A stretch of 40,590 bases of DNA from contig JAOZTG010000010.1 of assembly GCA_029939235.1 (NCBI GenBank), positions 1 through 40,590 of the forward strand, read 5' to 3'. The notes under the pieces were generated by a model. It worked only from the letters and a program-made list of their open reading frames with translations. It had not been told where the DNA came from and ran no database searches. Source of the stretch: Flavobacteriaceae bacterium (GTDB lineage: Bacteria; Bacteroidota; Bacteroidia; Flavobacteriales; Flavobacteriaceae). Shown here piece after piece: positions 9,547 to 20,098 of the stretch. The position numbers were made by a program, and so were the translations under genes. The stretch's first letter is position 1. Every line of letters starts with the position of its first letter.

Positions 9547-10578
9547 ATGAATAAATCAGAAAAAATAAAAGTAGGTATTTCTATTGGTGATATTAATGGT
9601 ATAGGTATAGAAATTATTTTAAAAACATTTGAAGATACTAGGATGCTTGATTTTTGTACACCAATCATTTTTGGTTCAACAAAGGTTTTGAGCTATCATA
9701 AAAAAGTATTGAATCTTCATACCAATGTGCATGGTATTGATCAGGTAAGGAATTCTGTAAATAATAAGCTTAATTTATTAAATGTTTGGAAAGAACAGGT
9801 TGATATTGAGCTTGGTAAACCAACTAAAATATCGGGGAAATACGCTTTTAGATCCTTGCAAAGTGCTACAAAAGCATTAAAAAATAAAGAAATTGATGTT
9901 TTAGTTACTGCTCCAATTAATAAAGATAATATACAATCGGAAGATTTTCAATTTAAAGGACATACCGAATATTTAGAAAGTAATTTAGATGGGGAAAGTT
10001 TGATGATCTTAATGACAGATGAGTTAAGAATAGGTTTGATCACAGGTCATCTTCCGATAAGTGAGGTGGCAAAAACAATTACTCCTGATCTTATTAAAAG
10101 GAAAGTGGAGATTTTGTATGATTCTCTTGTAAAGGATTTTAATATTTCTAAACCTAAAATTGCTGTTTTAGGGCTAAATCCTCATTGTGGTGATCATGGG
10201 GTTATTGGAACTGAAGATGATGAAATTACAATTCCAACCATAAAAGAGATCCAGTCCACCGGTAAATTAGTGTATGGACCCTATGCAGCAGATAGCTTCT
10301 TTGGAAGTGAAAGTTATAAAAAATTTGATGGTGTTTTAGCCATGTATCATGATCAGGGTCTGGCACCTTTTAAAACTCTGGCATTTGGTAAGGGTGTGAA
10401 TTATACCGCAGGATTAAGTGAAATCAGGACTTCTCCTGATCATGGAACGGCATATGAAATCGCAGGAAAAGGAGTTGCAAATCACAGTTCTTTTAAAGAA
10501 GCATTATTTAAAGCAATTTCTATTTCTAAGACTAGAAATGAATATATTGAACTGAATAAAAATAAATTAAGGAAATAG
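9547..10578 (+). CDS. pdxA: 4-hydroxythreonine-4-phosphate dehydrogenase
   Basis: ORF 343 aa; GISIGDINGIGIEI, GHTEYLE, LGLNPHCGDHGVIGTEDDEI, MYHDQGLAPFK, RTSPDHGTA motifs. Confidence 0.96.
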   Translation: MNKSEKIKVGISIGDINGIGIEIILKTFEDTRMLDFCTPIIFGSTKVLSYHKKVLNLHTNVHGIDQVRNSVNNKLNLLNVWKEQVDIELGKPTKISGKYAFRSLQSATKALKNKEIDVLVTAPINKDNIQSEDFQFKGHTEYLESNLDGESLMILMTDELRIGLITGHLPISEVAKTITPDLIKRKVEILYDSLVKDFNISKPKIAVLGLNPHCGDHGVIGTEDDEITIPTIKEIQSTGKLVYGPYAADSFFGSESYKKFDGVLAMYHDQGLAPFKTLAFGKGVNYTAGLSEIRTSPDHGTAYEIAGKGVANHSSFKEALFKAISISKTRNEYIELNKNKLRK

Positions 10579-10622
10579 ATGAAATATTTCGCAAAGTAAT
10601 TTTTTAATGTATTAAAATTTAC

Positions 10623-10630
10623 TACCTTTG
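10623..10630 (+). promoter_or_regulatory. Predicted -7 element TACCTTTG for the DUF177-rpmF transcript
   Basis: Exact TAnnTTTG match 22 nt upstream of the likely ATG at 10652. Confidence 0.45.
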
Positions 10631-10651
10631 CGCGCTCAAATTTATATTCAG

Positions 10652-11188
10652 ATGAAGTTGTTAAAAGAATATGAAGTATCTTTTTTCGGTTTAAAAGAAG
10701 GCTCTCATTATTTTGAATATAAAATTGAAAAACAGTTCTTTGAGGCTTTTGATTTTGATGAATTTTTAGATACGGATGTAACAATAGAGTTGAATCTGAT
10801 AAAGAAAAGTACATTATTAGAATTGCATTTTACAGCTAAAGGAACAGTTAAGGTTGCTTGTGATCTAACGAATGAACCATTTGACCAACCAATAAACGGA
10901 ACATTGGATATGGTTGTGAAATTTGGAGATGAGTTTAATGATGATAATGATGAAATAATTATTATCCCTCATGGTTCTCATCAATTTAATGTTGCTCAAT
11001 ACATATATGAAATGATTGTATTGGCTACACCAAAGAAAAAAATTCATCCAGGAATTGAAGATGGTACATTACAATCGGATATTTTACAAAAGCTTGAAGA
11101 ATTAAGACCAAAAGAGAAAAATAATTTAAATGAAATTGACCCTAGGTGGGAAGATTTAAAGAAGTTACTAATAGATAAAAACACATAG
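10652..11188 (+). CDS. DUF177 / YceD-family protein (23S rRNA accumulation)
   Basis: ORF beginning [17 protein letters not shown]..., [14 protein letters not shown], ending [11 protein letters not shown], immediately upstream of rpmF. The track start at 10628 overlaps the predicted -7 element. Confidence 0.85.
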   Translation: MKLLKEYEVSFFGLKEGSHYFEYKIEKQFFEAFDFDEFLDTDVTIELNLIKKSTLLELHFTAKGTVKVACDLTNEPFDQPINGTLDMVVKFGDEFNDDNDEIIIIPHGSHQFNVAQYIYEMIVLATPKKKIHPGIEDGTLQSDILQKLEELRPKEKNNLNEIDPRWEDLKKLLIDKNT

Positions 11189-11190
11189 AG

Positions 11191-11385
11191 ATGGCACATC
11201 CTAAAAGAAAAATATCCAAGCAAAGAAGAGATAAGAGAAGAACTCATTACAAAGCGATAGTTCCGCAAATTGCTAAAGATCCTACAACAGGTGAGGCACA
11301 TTTGTATCACAGAGCTCATTGGCATGAAGGAAAACTTTATTATAGAGGTCAAATTTTAATTGATTCAACTGAGAATCAAGCATAG
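11191..11385 (+). CDS. rpmF: 50S ribosomal protein L32
   Basis: [22 protein letters not shown] is the canonical L32 N-terminus. Confidence 0.97.
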   Translation: MAHPKRKISKQRRDKRRTHYKAIVPQIAKDPTTGEAHLYHRAHWHEGKLYYRGQILIDSTENQA

Positions 11386-11407
11386 TATAGTTTTTCAATA
11401 AAACACT

Positions 11408-11436
11408 AAAAACCCTCATTTTTGAGGGTTTTTTTG
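11408..11436 (+). terminator. Intrinsic terminator after rpmF
   Basis: AAAAACCCTC ATTTTT GAGGGTTTTTTT hairpin plus U-run. Confidence 0.9.
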
Positions 11437-11499
11437 TTGTTTTTAATTGGAATGACCTAAAAAAACACTTTTTTTACTCGAATCACAAATCAAATTTAT

Positions 11500-11507
11500 T
11501 ACTTTTG
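11500..11507 (+). promoter_or_regulatory. Predicted -7 element TACTTTTG for the fabH-accBC operon
   Basis: Exact TAnnTTTG match in the intergenic region; no clear -33 element at optimal spacing. Confidence 0.35.
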
Positions 11508-11568
11508 ATTCCTGATTTTTGTAAAAAAAAAGTACAATCATTTTAAATTATATTGTAAATATTTAATT

Positions 11569-12564
11569 ATGAGTAGAATTACTGCTGCTATAACAGCCGT
11601 TGGAAAATATGTTCCGGATTATGTTCTTACAAACTCTGAACTGGAAACAATGGTTGATACAAATGATGAGTGGATTGTTGCAAGAACAGGAATTAAAGAG
11701 CGAAGAATATTGAAAGATAAAGATAAGGGGTCTTCTTTTTTGGGAATTAAAGCAGCAGAAGATCTAATATCAAAAAAAGATCTGGATCCAAAGCAAATTG
11801 ATTTGGTAATAGTTGCAACAGCAACTCCTGATATGCAAGCTGCTTCTACTGCTGCATTTGTTGCTACTCAAATTGGGGCAATAAATGCCTTTTCCTTCGA
11901 TCTCGAATCTGCATGTTCAAGTTTTATTTATGGAATATCTGTTGCCAGTCAGTATATAGAAACAGGAAGGTATAAAAAGGTTTTACTAATTGGAGCCGAT
12001 AAATGCTCGTCAATGATAGATTATACTGACAGAGCTACTTGTATTATTTTTGGTGATGGAGGTGGAGCTGTGTTGTTTGAACCCAACACAGAAGGGAATG
12101 GATTTCAAGATGAATATTTACGTACAGATGGAACCGGAAGGCAGTTTTTGCAAGTTCCGGCAGGAGGTTCACTAAACCCTGCTACTGAAGAGACAGTAAA
12201 AAATCGATTGCACTATGCCAGACAAGATGGTCAAACTGTATTTAAAAATGCAGTTTTTAATATGGCAGATGTATGTGAAAAGGTTATGGATAGAAATAAT
12301 TTAGAAAATGAAAATATTGCATGGCTGGTAGCGCATCAGGCAAATAAAAGAATTGTTGAAGCAACAGCCAGAAGAATGAAACTAGATGCATCTAAAGTGA
12401 TGCTGAATATTCAACATTATGGAAATACAACCTCAGCAACAATACCATTATTGTTAGCTGATTATGAAAATCAACTTAAAAAGGGTGACGACTTGGTTAT
12501 TGCGGCTTTTGGGGGTGGCTTTTCATGGGGAGCAATTTATTTTAAATGGGCTTATGACTCTTAA
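11569..12564 (+). CDS. fabH: Beta-ketoacyl-ACP synthase III
   Basis: ORF 331 aa; TNDEWIVARTGIKERR, SFDLESACSSFIYG (active-site Cys), HQANKRI, GNTTSATIP, FGGGFSWG. Confidence 0.96.
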   Translation: MSRITAAITAVGKYVPDYVLTNSELETMVDTNDEWIVARTGIKERRILKDKDKGSSFLGIKAAEDLISKKDLDPKQIDLVIVATATPDMQAASTAAFVATQIGAINAFSFDLESACSSFIYGISVASQYIETGRYKKVLLIGADKCSSMIDYTDRATCIIFGDGGGAVLFEPNTEGNGFQDEYLRTDGTGRQFLQVPAGGSLNPATEETVKNRLHYARQDGQTVFKNAVFNMADVCEKVMDRNNLENENIAWLVAHQANKRIVEATARRMKLDASKVMLNIQHYGNTTSATIPLLLADYENQLKKGDDLVIAAFGGGFSWGAIYFKWAYDS

Positions 12565-12589
12565 TTAAAACATTTTAAATTAAAATATT

Positions 12590-13066
12590 ATGGAATTAAA
12601 AGAAATTCAGAATCTAATTAAATTTGTTGCCAAATCTGGAGCAAGTGAAGTGAAATTAGAAATGGAAGATATTAAAATAACCATCAAAACTGGTACTGGT
12701 AAAAAAGAAACAACCATTTATCAACAAACTTCTCCAGAACAATTTGTTCCACAAGTACCTGTTGCTGCAGCACAACCTGTTGCCGAGGTTCCTATCCAGG
12801 AGGAAAAGAAAGAGGAAGATTCAAAATTTATCACGATCAAATCTCCTATTATCGGAACTTTTTATCGAAAGCCTTCACCTGACAAAGAAGTCTTTGTTAA
12901 AGTTGGTGACACTATAAATACAGGTGATACGGTATGTATTATTGAGGCTATGAAATTATTTAATGAAGTTGAATCAGAAGTTTCTGGTAAAATTGTAAAA
13001 GTACTGGTGGATGATTCTTCACCAGTTGAATTTGATCAGCCCTTATTTTTGGTTGACCCTTCTTAA
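12590..13066 (+). CDS. accB: Acetyl-CoA carboxylase biotin carboxyl carrier protein
   Basis: ORF 158 aa; IIEAMKLFNEVESEVSG biotinylation motif. Confidence 0.97.
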   Translation: MELKEIQNLIKFVAKSGASEVKLEMEDIKITIKTGTGKKETTIYQQTSPEQFVPQVPVAAAQPVAEVPIQEEKKEEDSKFITIKSPIIGTFYRKPSPDKEVFVKVGDTINTGDTVCIIEAMKLFNEVESEVSGKIVKVLVDDSSPVEFDQPLFLVDPS

Positions 13067-13126
13067 TAATCATAATTTGAAATACACAATAGTATTGTGT
13101 GACAAATTATATAATTTGTAAAAATT

Positions 13127-14476
13127 ATGTTTAAAAAAATATTAGTAGCTAACAGGGGTGAGATTGCCCTTAGAGTAATTAGAACCTGTCGTGAGATGGG
13201 TATACAGTCTGTTGCAGTCTATTCAACGGCTGATGCAGAGAGTTTACATGTAAAATTTGCAGATGAAGCTGTTTGTATAGGCCCTCCGTCAAGTGCAGAT
13301 TCCTATCTAAAAATTTCGAATATTATGGCAGCAGCGGAAATTACCAATGCAGATGCTATTCATCCAGGATATGGTTTTTTAGCTGAAAATGCCCGTTTTT
13401 CGAATATTTGTGAGGAACATGGAATAAAATTTATTGGTGCTTCTGCGGATATGATCAATTTAATGGGTGATAAGGCTTCGGCAATTGCTACTATGAAAAA
13501 GGCAAGCGTACCAACAATTCCCGGATCAGATGGGATTATACCTACTTTAGAAGATGCAAAAAAGATTGCTAAGAAAATAGGATATCCGGTTATGCTAAAG
13601 GCTACTGCAGGTGGAGGAGGAAAAGGAATGCGTGCTGTTTGGAATCCTGAAGAGATTGAAAATGCATGGGAGGCAGCAAGACAAGAAGCAAAGGCAGGTT
13701 TTGATAATGACGATATGTACATGGAAAAACTGATTGAAGAACCACGTCATATCGAAATACAAATAATTGGTGACTCATTAGGTAAGGCATGTCATTTGTC
13801 AGAAAGAGATTGTTCTATTCAACGTAGACATCAAAAATTGACTGAAGAAACTCCTTCGCCATTTATGACAAAGTCTTTACGCGAAAAAATGGGAGAGGCT
13901 GCTGTTAAAGCTGCAGAATCCATTAACTATGAAGGTGTTGGAACTGTTGAATTTTTGGTAGATAAAAATAGAAATTTCTATTTTATGGAAATGAACACCC
14001 GTATTCAGGTGGAACATCCGATAACTGAACAGGTTATTTCAAATTTTGATCTGGTACGTGAACAAATTAAAGTTGCGGACGGAATTCCTATTTTAGGAAT
14101 TAATTATTTTCCATCTCAACATGCTATTGAGTGCAGAATTAACGCCGAAGACCCTTTTAATGATTTCAGACCTTCACCTGGATTTATTGAAACATTTCAT
14201 GCTCCCGGTGGTCATGGAGTAAGATTAGATACTCATGTTTATGCGGGATATACTATTCCGCCAAATTATGATTCGATGATTGCTAAATTGATCATTACCG
14301 CCCAAACAAGAGAAGAAGCTATTAGTAAAATGAAAAGGGCGTTAGATGAGTTTGTAATAGAAGGGGTGAAGACAACCATTCCATTCCACAGACAATTGAT
14401 GGATCACCCGGATTATATTGCAGGTAATTACACAACAAAATTTATGGAAGATTTTGTGATGAATCCAGAGAATTAA
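13127..14476 (+). CDS. accC: Acetyl-CoA carboxylase biotin carboxylase subunit
   Basis: ORF 449 aa; [50 protein letters not shown]. Confidence 0.97.
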   Translation: MFKKILVANRGEIALRVIRTCREMGIQSVAVYSTADAESLHVKFADEAVCIGPPSSADSYLKISNIMAAAEITNADAIHPGYGFLAENARFSNICEEHGIKFIGASADMINLMGDKASAIATMKKASVPTIPGSDGIIPTLEDAKKIAKKIGYPVMLKATAGGGGKGMRAVWNPEEIENAWEAARQEAKAGFDNDDMYMEKLIEEPRHIEIQIIGDSLGKACHLSERDCSIQRRHQKLTEETPSPFMTKSLREKMGEAAVKAAESINYEGVGTVEFLVDKNRNFYFMEMNTRIQVEHPITEQVISNFDLVREQIKVADGIPILGINYFPSQHAIECRINAEDPFNDFRPSPGFIETFHAPGGHGVRLDTHVYAGYTIPPNYDSMIAKLIITAQTREEAISKMKRALDEFVIEGVKTTIPFHRQLMDHPDYIAGNYTTKFMEDFVMNPEN

Positions 14477-14500
14477 TAGTGGTTTGATATAGATTAAGAT

Positions 14501-14527
14501 AAAGGATGTGATTTTTCATATCCTTTT
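14501..14527 (+). terminator. Intrinsic terminator after accC
   Basis: AAAGGATGTGATTTTTCATATCCTTTT hairpin. Confidence 0.7.
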
Positions 14528-14560
14528 ATTTTTTATATTTACTTCTAAATTTCTAGCTAA

Positions 14561-15025
14561 ATGAAAGATCCTAGTTTTAAAATTGACGGTATCGATAAAA
14601 TTATTTTAAATCATTTGATGAATGATGCCAGAACTCCTATTTTAAGTATAGCAAGAGAGATAGGAATCTCAGGTGCTGCAATCCATCAAAGATTGAGAAA
14701 ACTGGAGGCTGCAGGTTTAATTTCCGGATCAAAATTTGTTATCAACCCAAAGGTTTTAGGATATAAGACATTAGCTTTTGTAGGAATCTTTTTAGATAGT
14801 TCGAGTAAATATAAAGAAGCAATAAAGAGGCTGAAAGAAATTGATGAGGTAATTGAAAGTCATTATACCACAGGTAATTATGCAATATTTGTAAAGATTT
14901 TATGTAAAGATAATGAGCATTTAATGCAGGTATTGAATCACCAGATCCAACATATTAAAGGCGTTGCACGAACAGAAACTTTTATTTCACTGGATCAGCA
15001 TATTGACAGGCAAATAAAAATTTAA
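14561..15025 (+). CDS. Lrp/AsnC family transcriptional regulator
   Basis: ORF 154 aa; DKIILNHLMNDARTPILSIAREIGISGAAIHQRLRKLEAAGLI HTH plus RAM domain. Confidence 0.94.
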   Translation: MKDPSFKIDGIDKIILNHLMNDARTPILSIAREIGISGAAIHQRLRKLEAAGLISGSKFVINPKVLGYKTLAFVGIFLDSSSKYKEAIKRLKEIDEVIESHYTTGNYAIFVKILCKDNEHLMQVLNHQIQHIKGVARTETFISLDQHIDRQIKI

Positions 15026-15027
15026 GA

Positions 15028-15063
15028 TTTGTTGCTTTCATCTAAAAAAATCAAAGCAACAAA
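15028..15063. terminator. Bidirectional intrinsic terminator between convergent genes
   Basis: TTTGTTGCTTT ... AAAGCAACAAA, 11-bp perfect inverted repeat between converging ORFs. Confidence 0.8.
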
Positions 15064-15080
15064 CTTTTAGATTGACACAA

Positions 15081-15758
15081 TTAACTTCTGCTATTGTAAA
15101 TATTCAAATAATACAGTAAAGTTGCTATAGAACTTAATGCTGCGACAACATATGTTCTGGCAGCCCATTTTAAAGCATCTTTGGCAGCTCCCTGTTCTTC
15201 ATTGGTTAGCATGTTTTTATTTTCTAACCATGCCAGTGCTCTGTTGCTTGCATCGTATTCAACAGGTAAAGTAACAATACTGAAAATTACGGTAGCCGAA
15301 AAAAATATGATTCCTGCAAGTAAAAGCTGCGGGAATGAATTTACGGTAAAAATTCCTGCAATCAATAAAAAAGAGGCTAATTTAGAAGATATACCAACTG
15401 TTGGAACCAATTTGGATCTTAAATTTAACCACTTATATGATTTTGCATGCTGCACCGCATGTCCGCATTCATGTGCAGCAACGGCAGCTGCTGCAGCATT
15501 TCGTTGATTGTAAACACCTTCACTTAAATTTACTGTTTTGTTTTGAGGATTGTAATGATCGGTTAACATTCCTTTTGCGGAAATGACCTTCACATCAAAT
15601 ATTTGATTGTCAGCCAACATTTTTTCGGCAATTTCTTTACCGGATAAATTATTTTGTAAATGTAAATGTGAGTACTTTTTAAACTTACTTTTTAAACGGT
15701 ATTGAACAAGCATCCCAACTGCACCAATGATAAGGATCAATATATAACCACCTGCCAT
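15081..15758 (-). CDS. Zinc metallopeptidase (YugP-like, DUF/peptidase_Mx)
   Basis: ORF 225 aa; AAVAAHECGHAVQHAKSY (HEXXH-like HECGH), multi-TM. Confidence 0.88.
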   Translation of the reverse strand: MAGGYILILIIGAVGMLVQYRLKSKFKKYSHLHLQNNLSGKEIAEKMLADNQIFDVKVISAKGMLTDHYNPQNKTVNLSEGVYNQRNAAAAAVAAHECGHAVQHAKSYKWLNLRSKLVPTVGISSKLASFLLIAGIFTVNSFPQLLLAGIIFFSATVIFSIVTLPVEYDASNRALAWLENKNMLTNEEQGAAKDALKWAARTYVVAALSSIATLLYYLNIYNSRS

Positions 15759-15834
15759 ATTTTATATTTGAAAGATTAATATTATTCATTTTAATGTATA
15801 ACTTTACATCATAAAGTATTCCAATTATAAAGAT

Positions 15835-16863
15835 ATGACAAATATTCCGAATATATTGTTGATTTATACCGGTGGAACCATCGGAATGGTCAAACATCAT
15901 AAAAGTAATGCCTTAAGAGCATTTAATTTTGATCAGATTACGCAGAAAATTCCCGAATTGAAATTATTAAATTGCAATATCCAAACAATATCTTTTATTA
16001 CACCTATTGATTCGTCTAATATGGATACTAAATACTGGGTGCAAATTGCTGAAATAGTTGAAAGTTATTATGATCAAATGGATGGTTTTGTCATTCTTAG
16101 TGGTACAGATACCATGTCATATACATCTTCGGCTATTAGCTTTATGTTTGAGAATTTAAATAAACCCATTATTTTTACAGGATCTCAACTCCCAATAGGT
16201 GATCTTCGTACGGATGCAAAAGAAAATTTAATTACAGCTATACAGATTGCATCAACATTTAAGAACGGAAAACCAGTTATTAGTGAAGTGTGTTTATATT
16301 TTGAATATAAATTGTATAGAGCAAATCGTACAACCAAAATAAGTGCAGAACAATTTGACGCATTCCATTCACCTAATTTTCCCCAATTAGGAGAAAGCGG
16401 AGTACATTTAAATTTCAATAAAAGAGTATTGAAAGAAATTGTTCAAAAAAAGAAACTAATAGTAAGAAAAAATGTTGATGCAAATATTGTAATTCTTAAA
16501 TTATTCCCTGGTATTCAAGAAAATGTTGTTCAATGTATTTTAGATATTAAGAATTTGCAGGGAGTGATACTTGAAACTTACGGAGCAGGGAATGCCCCAA
16601 CTTCAAAATGGTTTATTGATCTGCTGCAAAGTGCTATTAAAAAAAATATACCAATAGTGAATGTAACTCAGTGTATTAGCGGTAGTGTTAACCTTGGACA
16701 TTATGAAACCAGTAGTCAGCTAAAAAGAATAGGTTTGATTGATGGCAGGGACATAACAACAGAATCTGCAGTTGCTAAATTGATCTATCTGATAGGTGTA
16801 AACATTCCAAAGGGAGATTTAAAAAAAATATTTGAAACATCATTAAGGGGTGAAATGGAGTAG
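15835..16863 (+). CDS. ansA: Type I asparaginase
   Basis: ORF 342 aa; ILLIYTGGTIGMV, GFVILSGTDTMSYTSSAISF, GAGNAPTS. Confidence 0.93.
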   Translation: MTNIPNILLIYTGGTIGMVKHHKSNALRAFNFDQITQKIPELKLLNCNIQTISFITPIDSSNMDTKYWVQIAEIVESYYDQMDGFVILSGTDTMSYTSSAISFMFENLNKPIIFTGSQLPIGDLRTDAKENLITAIQIASTFKNGKPVISEVCLYFEYKLYRANRTTKISAEQFDAFHSPNFPQLGESGVHLNFNKRVLKEIVQKKKLIVRKNVDANIVILKLFPGIQENVVQCILDIKNLQGVILETYGAGNAPTSKWFIDLLQSAIKKNIPIVNVTQCISGSVNLGHYETSSQLKRIGLIDGRDITTESAVAKLIYLIGVNIPKGDLKKIFETSLRGEME

Positions 16864-16935
16864 TTTTCCCCTTAAAAATTTTTTCATATTAATATTTTTT
16901 TGTTACTTGCCGTTCATATAAAATTGTGACTTTGA

Positions 16936-17022
16936 GGAGAGGTGGCCGAGTGGCTTAAGGCGCACGCTTGGAAAGCGTGTTTATGAGAGATCGTAACGGG
17001 GGTTCGAATCCCTTTCTCTCCG
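16936..17022 (+). tRNA. tRNA-Ser(GGA)
   Basis: GGAGAGG acceptor / TCTCTCC, D-arm GGCCGAGTGG, anticodon in CTTGGAAAG (GGA), long variable arm, GGTTCGAATCC T-arm; no encoded CCA. Confidence 0.96.
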
Positions 17023-17098
17023 CAGAATGTACGTTATATTGTAAAAAATTTATATCTTTAACCCGTTAACTAATATTTAATAACAAAGAATTACAAAA

Positions 17099-17815
17099 AT
17101 GAAAAAAGTATCTACTATCCTAACAGTTACAGGATTATTGTTTTTAAGCTCAGCTCAAAACATGTACGCACAAACAGAAGCAGTTGAAAAAACGTTTCAT
17201 CAAGAGTTAAAACTACGTTTTATTGAAGGGGGTCCTTTCTTTATGGGAATCGTTTTGGTAACCTTAATTTTAGGTTTAGCAATTGCTATTGAAAGAATTA
17301 TTTATTTAAACATGGCTACTACCAATACTGATAAATTGGTAAACAATGTTGAAGAAGCCTTAAATTCAGGTGGAGTGGAAGCTGCAAAAGAAGTTTGTAG
17401 AAACACTAAAGGACCTGTTGCATCTATTTTTTATCAAGGTTTAGATAGAATGGATGAAGGTGTTGAAGCTGCTGAAAAAGCAGTTGTTTCTTATGGTGGA
17501 GTTCAAATGGGATTGTTAGAGAAAAATATATCTTGGTTATCCTTATTTATTTCATTGGCTCCTATGCTTGGTTTCATGGGTACTGTAATTGGTATGATCG
17601 GTGCATTTGACTCGATTGAAGCAGCAGGTGATATTTCTCCGGCGGTAGTTGCAGGGGGTATTAAGGTAGCATTATTAACTACAGTATTTGGTTTGGTTGT
17701 TGCAATTATTCTTCAAATTTTCTATAATTATATTATCTCTAAAATGGATGGTATTGTTAATAGTATGGAAGATGCTTCAATTAAATTAGTGGATCTTTTG
17801 ATCAGAAATAAATAA
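17099..17815 (+). CDS. MotA/TolQ/ExbB proton channel family protein
   Basis: ORF 238 aa; ISWLSLFISLAPMLGFMGTVIGMIGAFDSI, VAGGIKVALLTTVFGLVVAI. Confidence 0.95.
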   Translation: MKKVSTILTVTGLLFLSSAQNMYAQTEAVEKTFHQELKLRFIEGGPFFMGIVLVTLILGLAIAIERIIYLNMATTNTDKLVNNVEEALNSGGVEAAKEVCRNTKGPVASIFYQGLDRMDEGVEAAEKAVVSYGGVQMGLLEKNISWLSLFISLAPMLGFMGTVIGMIGAFDSIEAAGDISPAVVAGGIKVALLTTVFGLVVAIILQIFYNYIISKMDGIVNSMEDASIKLVDLLIRNK

Positions 17816-17826
17816 TAAGAATAATT

Positions 17827-18291
17827 ATGAATGATAAAATATCTAAAATATTATCTATAGTTACGGGGTTGATCGGTCTTATTGCCGTTTACTTCTTAGT
17901 TAGGATAATTATGGAAGGAGATGATGTTGTTAAAGAAAGCGTTGACGTTCAAAACAGCCTTGTATCTCCGTATATTACATTTGCCATATGGATATTAGCT
18001 ATTACAGCTACTCTGGCAATTGTATTTTCATTAGTGAACATGGTAAAACATCCGAAATTACTTAAACAAACTTTAATTTCATTGGTGTTTATGGGTGCTG
18101 TATTAGCCATTTCTTATGTGATGGCATCAGATGCTGCTGTAACCAATGCATCTGGAAATGTACTTGAATATGGTGAAAAAGGAGCTGTTTCTAAATGGGT
18201 GAGTACCGGTATATGGTATACTGTAATATTGGGAGCCATCGCATTATTAGGAATATTAGCAGATTTTGTTAAATCATTAGTTTCAAAATAA
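17827..18291 (+). CDS. Hypothetical inner-membrane protein of ExbB/ExbD cluster
   Basis: ORF 154 aa, four predicted TM segments, between exbB and exbD-like genes with tight spacing. Confidence 0.8.
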   Translation: MNDKISKILSIVTGLIGLIAVYFLVRIIMEGDDVVKESVDVQNSLVSPYITFAIWILAITATLAIVFSLVNMVKHPKLLKQTLISLVFMGAVLAISYVMASDAAVTNASGNVLEYGEKGAVSKWVSTGIWYTVILGAIALLGILADFVKSLVSK

Positions 18292-18295
18292 TATT

Positions 18296-18937
18296 ATGGC
18301 AAGAAGAGATTTACCGGAAATTAATGCAGGGTCAATGGCAGATATTGCTTTCTTGCTACTCATATTTTTCTTAGTTACAACTACGATGGATGTGGATACA
18401 GGGATATCTCGGAAATTACCTGAAAAACAGCCGGATGATATGGAACAACCTAAACTAAAAGAGAAAAATGTTTTTATTGTTACAGTAAACCGTAACAATC
18501 AAATTTTAGTGGAAGGTGATAAAATTATGACCGTAGATAAAATTCGTCAGGAAGCAATGGATTTTATCGATAATGGAGGTGGAATTGGAAACCCAATGAA
18601 AGATCCAATAACTGGTGAGGCATTACCTCCTGCGGAATGTGATTGGTGTGGAGGAAAGAAAGACCCAGCGTCTTCTGATCATCCAAATAAAGCAGTTATA
18701 TCTTTAGAAAGTGATAGAGGTACATCATACGGTACCTATATTGCTGTGCAAAATGAATTGGTTGGAGCATATAATGATTTAAGAAATAAATTATCTAAGA
18801 AGTTATATAACGTTAGTTATGATAAACTTTTGAAAGATGCCAAGAATAATTCATCTAATGAAAGCTTAAAAGAAAAGATCAAGAATATTAAAGCAAAATA
18901 TCCTCAGATCATTTCAGAAGCTGAACCAAAAAAGTAA
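18296..18937 (+). CDS. ExbD/TolR family biopolymer transporter
   Basis: ORF 213 aa; LPEINAGSMADIAFLLLIFFLVTTTMDVDTGI; contains a CDWCGGKKD insertion. Confidence 0.93.
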   Translation: MARRDLPEINAGSMADIAFLLLIFFLVTTTMDVDTGISRKLPEKQPDDMEQPKLKEKNVFIVTVNRNNQILVEGDKIMTVDKIRQEAMDFIDNGGGIGNPMKDPITGEALPPAECDWCGGKKDPASSDHPNKAVISLESDRGTSYGTYIAVQNELVGAYNDLRNKLSKKLYNVSYDKLLKDAKNNSSNESLKEKIKNIKAKYPQIISEAEPKK

Positions 18938-18943
18938 AATTTT

Positions 18944-19411
18944 ATGTCAAAGTTTAGAAAAAAGAAAAAAGGAATGCCGGCTATTTCTACAGCCTCTTTA
19001 CCGGACATTGTATTTATGCTATTGTTCTTTTTTATGGTTACAACAGTAATGCGGGAAACAACATTGAAAATTAAAAAACCCCAATTACCTTATGCAACAG
19101 AAGTTAAAAAATTAGAACGAAAAAGCCTTGTAAGTTATATTTATGTTGGTAAAGTGAAGGGACAGAATGGTGATAAGATTCAATTGAATGATAGAATAGC
19201 AGATGTGAAAGATGTAAAATATTTTATTTTTGCTGAAAGAGAAACTCATCCTGAAGATGAAATACCTCTTTTAACAACATCCATAAAAGCAGATATAGAA
19301 TCTAGTGTTGGTACTATTACCGATATCAAAGAAGAGTTGAGAAATGTCAATGCTCTGAAGATTAATTATTCTACTTTAAAAGGTGATATTATGAAGAATG
19401 TAAAAAAGTAG
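18944..19411 (+). CDS. ExbD/TolR family biopolymer transporter
   Basis: ORF 155 aa; MPAISTASLPDIVFMLLFFFMVTTVMRE. Confidence 0.93.
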   Translation: MSKFRKKKKGMPAISTASLPDIVFMLLFFFMVTTVMRETTLKIKKPQLPYATEVKKLERKSLVSYIYVGKVKGQNGDKIQLNDRIADVKDVKYFIFAERETHPEDEIPLLTTSIKADIESSVGTITDIKEELRNVNALKINYSTLKGDIMKNVKK

Positions 19412-19426
19412 TTTTAAATTAATATA

Positions 19427-19456
19427 AAAAAAAACTCCAATTTTGGAGTTTTTTTT
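19427..19456 (+). terminator. Intrinsic terminator after exbD
   Basis: AAAAAAACTCCAATTTTGGAGTTTTTTTT. Confidence 0.88.
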
Positions 19457-19483
19457 GTTTTATACTCTCAATATTGCATTGAT

Positions 19484-20098
19484 CTAAAATAATCCATGAA
19501 TTTGTGCATCAATCCTGTCAATAACTGAACCAAGATCTTCAGGTTTATCTACAATATTCAAATTGTCAATATCAATGATAAGAAGTTTTCCTTTTGTATA
19601 AGTAGAGATCCATGCTTCATATCTCTCATTTAATCTGCTTAAATAATCAATACTGATTGTATTTTCAAAATCTCTTCCACGCTGATGTATTTGTCCAACT
19701 AGAGTCGGAATGCTGGCACGCAAATAAATCAAAAGATCAGGAGGTGAAACCAATCGCTCCATTAATTCAAAGAGTGATTCGTAATTACTAAAATCTCTGT
19801 TGGTCATTAAACCCATTGCATGAAGGTTTGGAGCGAAGATATTAGCATCTTCATAGATGGTTCTGTCCTGAATAATATTTTTACCACTTTCACGGATTTC
19901 AAGTATTTGTCTGAATCTACTATTCAAAAAATAAATCTGCAGATTAAAGGACCAACGTTCCATAGAACCATAAAAATCATCCAAATATGGATTTTCGGCT
20001 ACCGATTCATAATGAGGATCCCATTTATAATGTTTAGCCAAAAGACTTGTTAATGTAGTTTTTCCTGCTCCAATATTTCCTGCAATTGCAACGTGCAT
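19484..20098 (-). CDS. Deoxynucleoside kinase
   Basis: ORF 204 aa; HVAIAGNIGAGKTTLTSLLA P-loop, IIQDRTIYEDANIFA, YLRASIPTLVGQIHQRGRDFE. Confidence 0.94.
   Translation of the reverse strand: MHVAIAGNIGAGKTTLTSLLAKHYKWDPHYESVAENPYLDDFYGSMERWSFNLQIYFLNSRFRQILEIRESGKNIIQDRTIYEDANIFAPNLHAMGLMTNRDFSNYESLFELMERLVSPPDLLIYLRASIPTLVGQIHQRGRDFENTISIDYLSRLNERYEAWISTYTKGKLLIIDIDNLNIVDKPEDLGSVIDRIDAQIHGLF

Noticed and set aside
13360-13722. Antisense ORF of 120 aa opposite accC (and similar antisense ORFs in galM, metY, metH, metF, asparaginase)
   Set aside because: They lie opposite strongly conserved genes, have low-complexity or unlikely protein composition and no recognisable domains.
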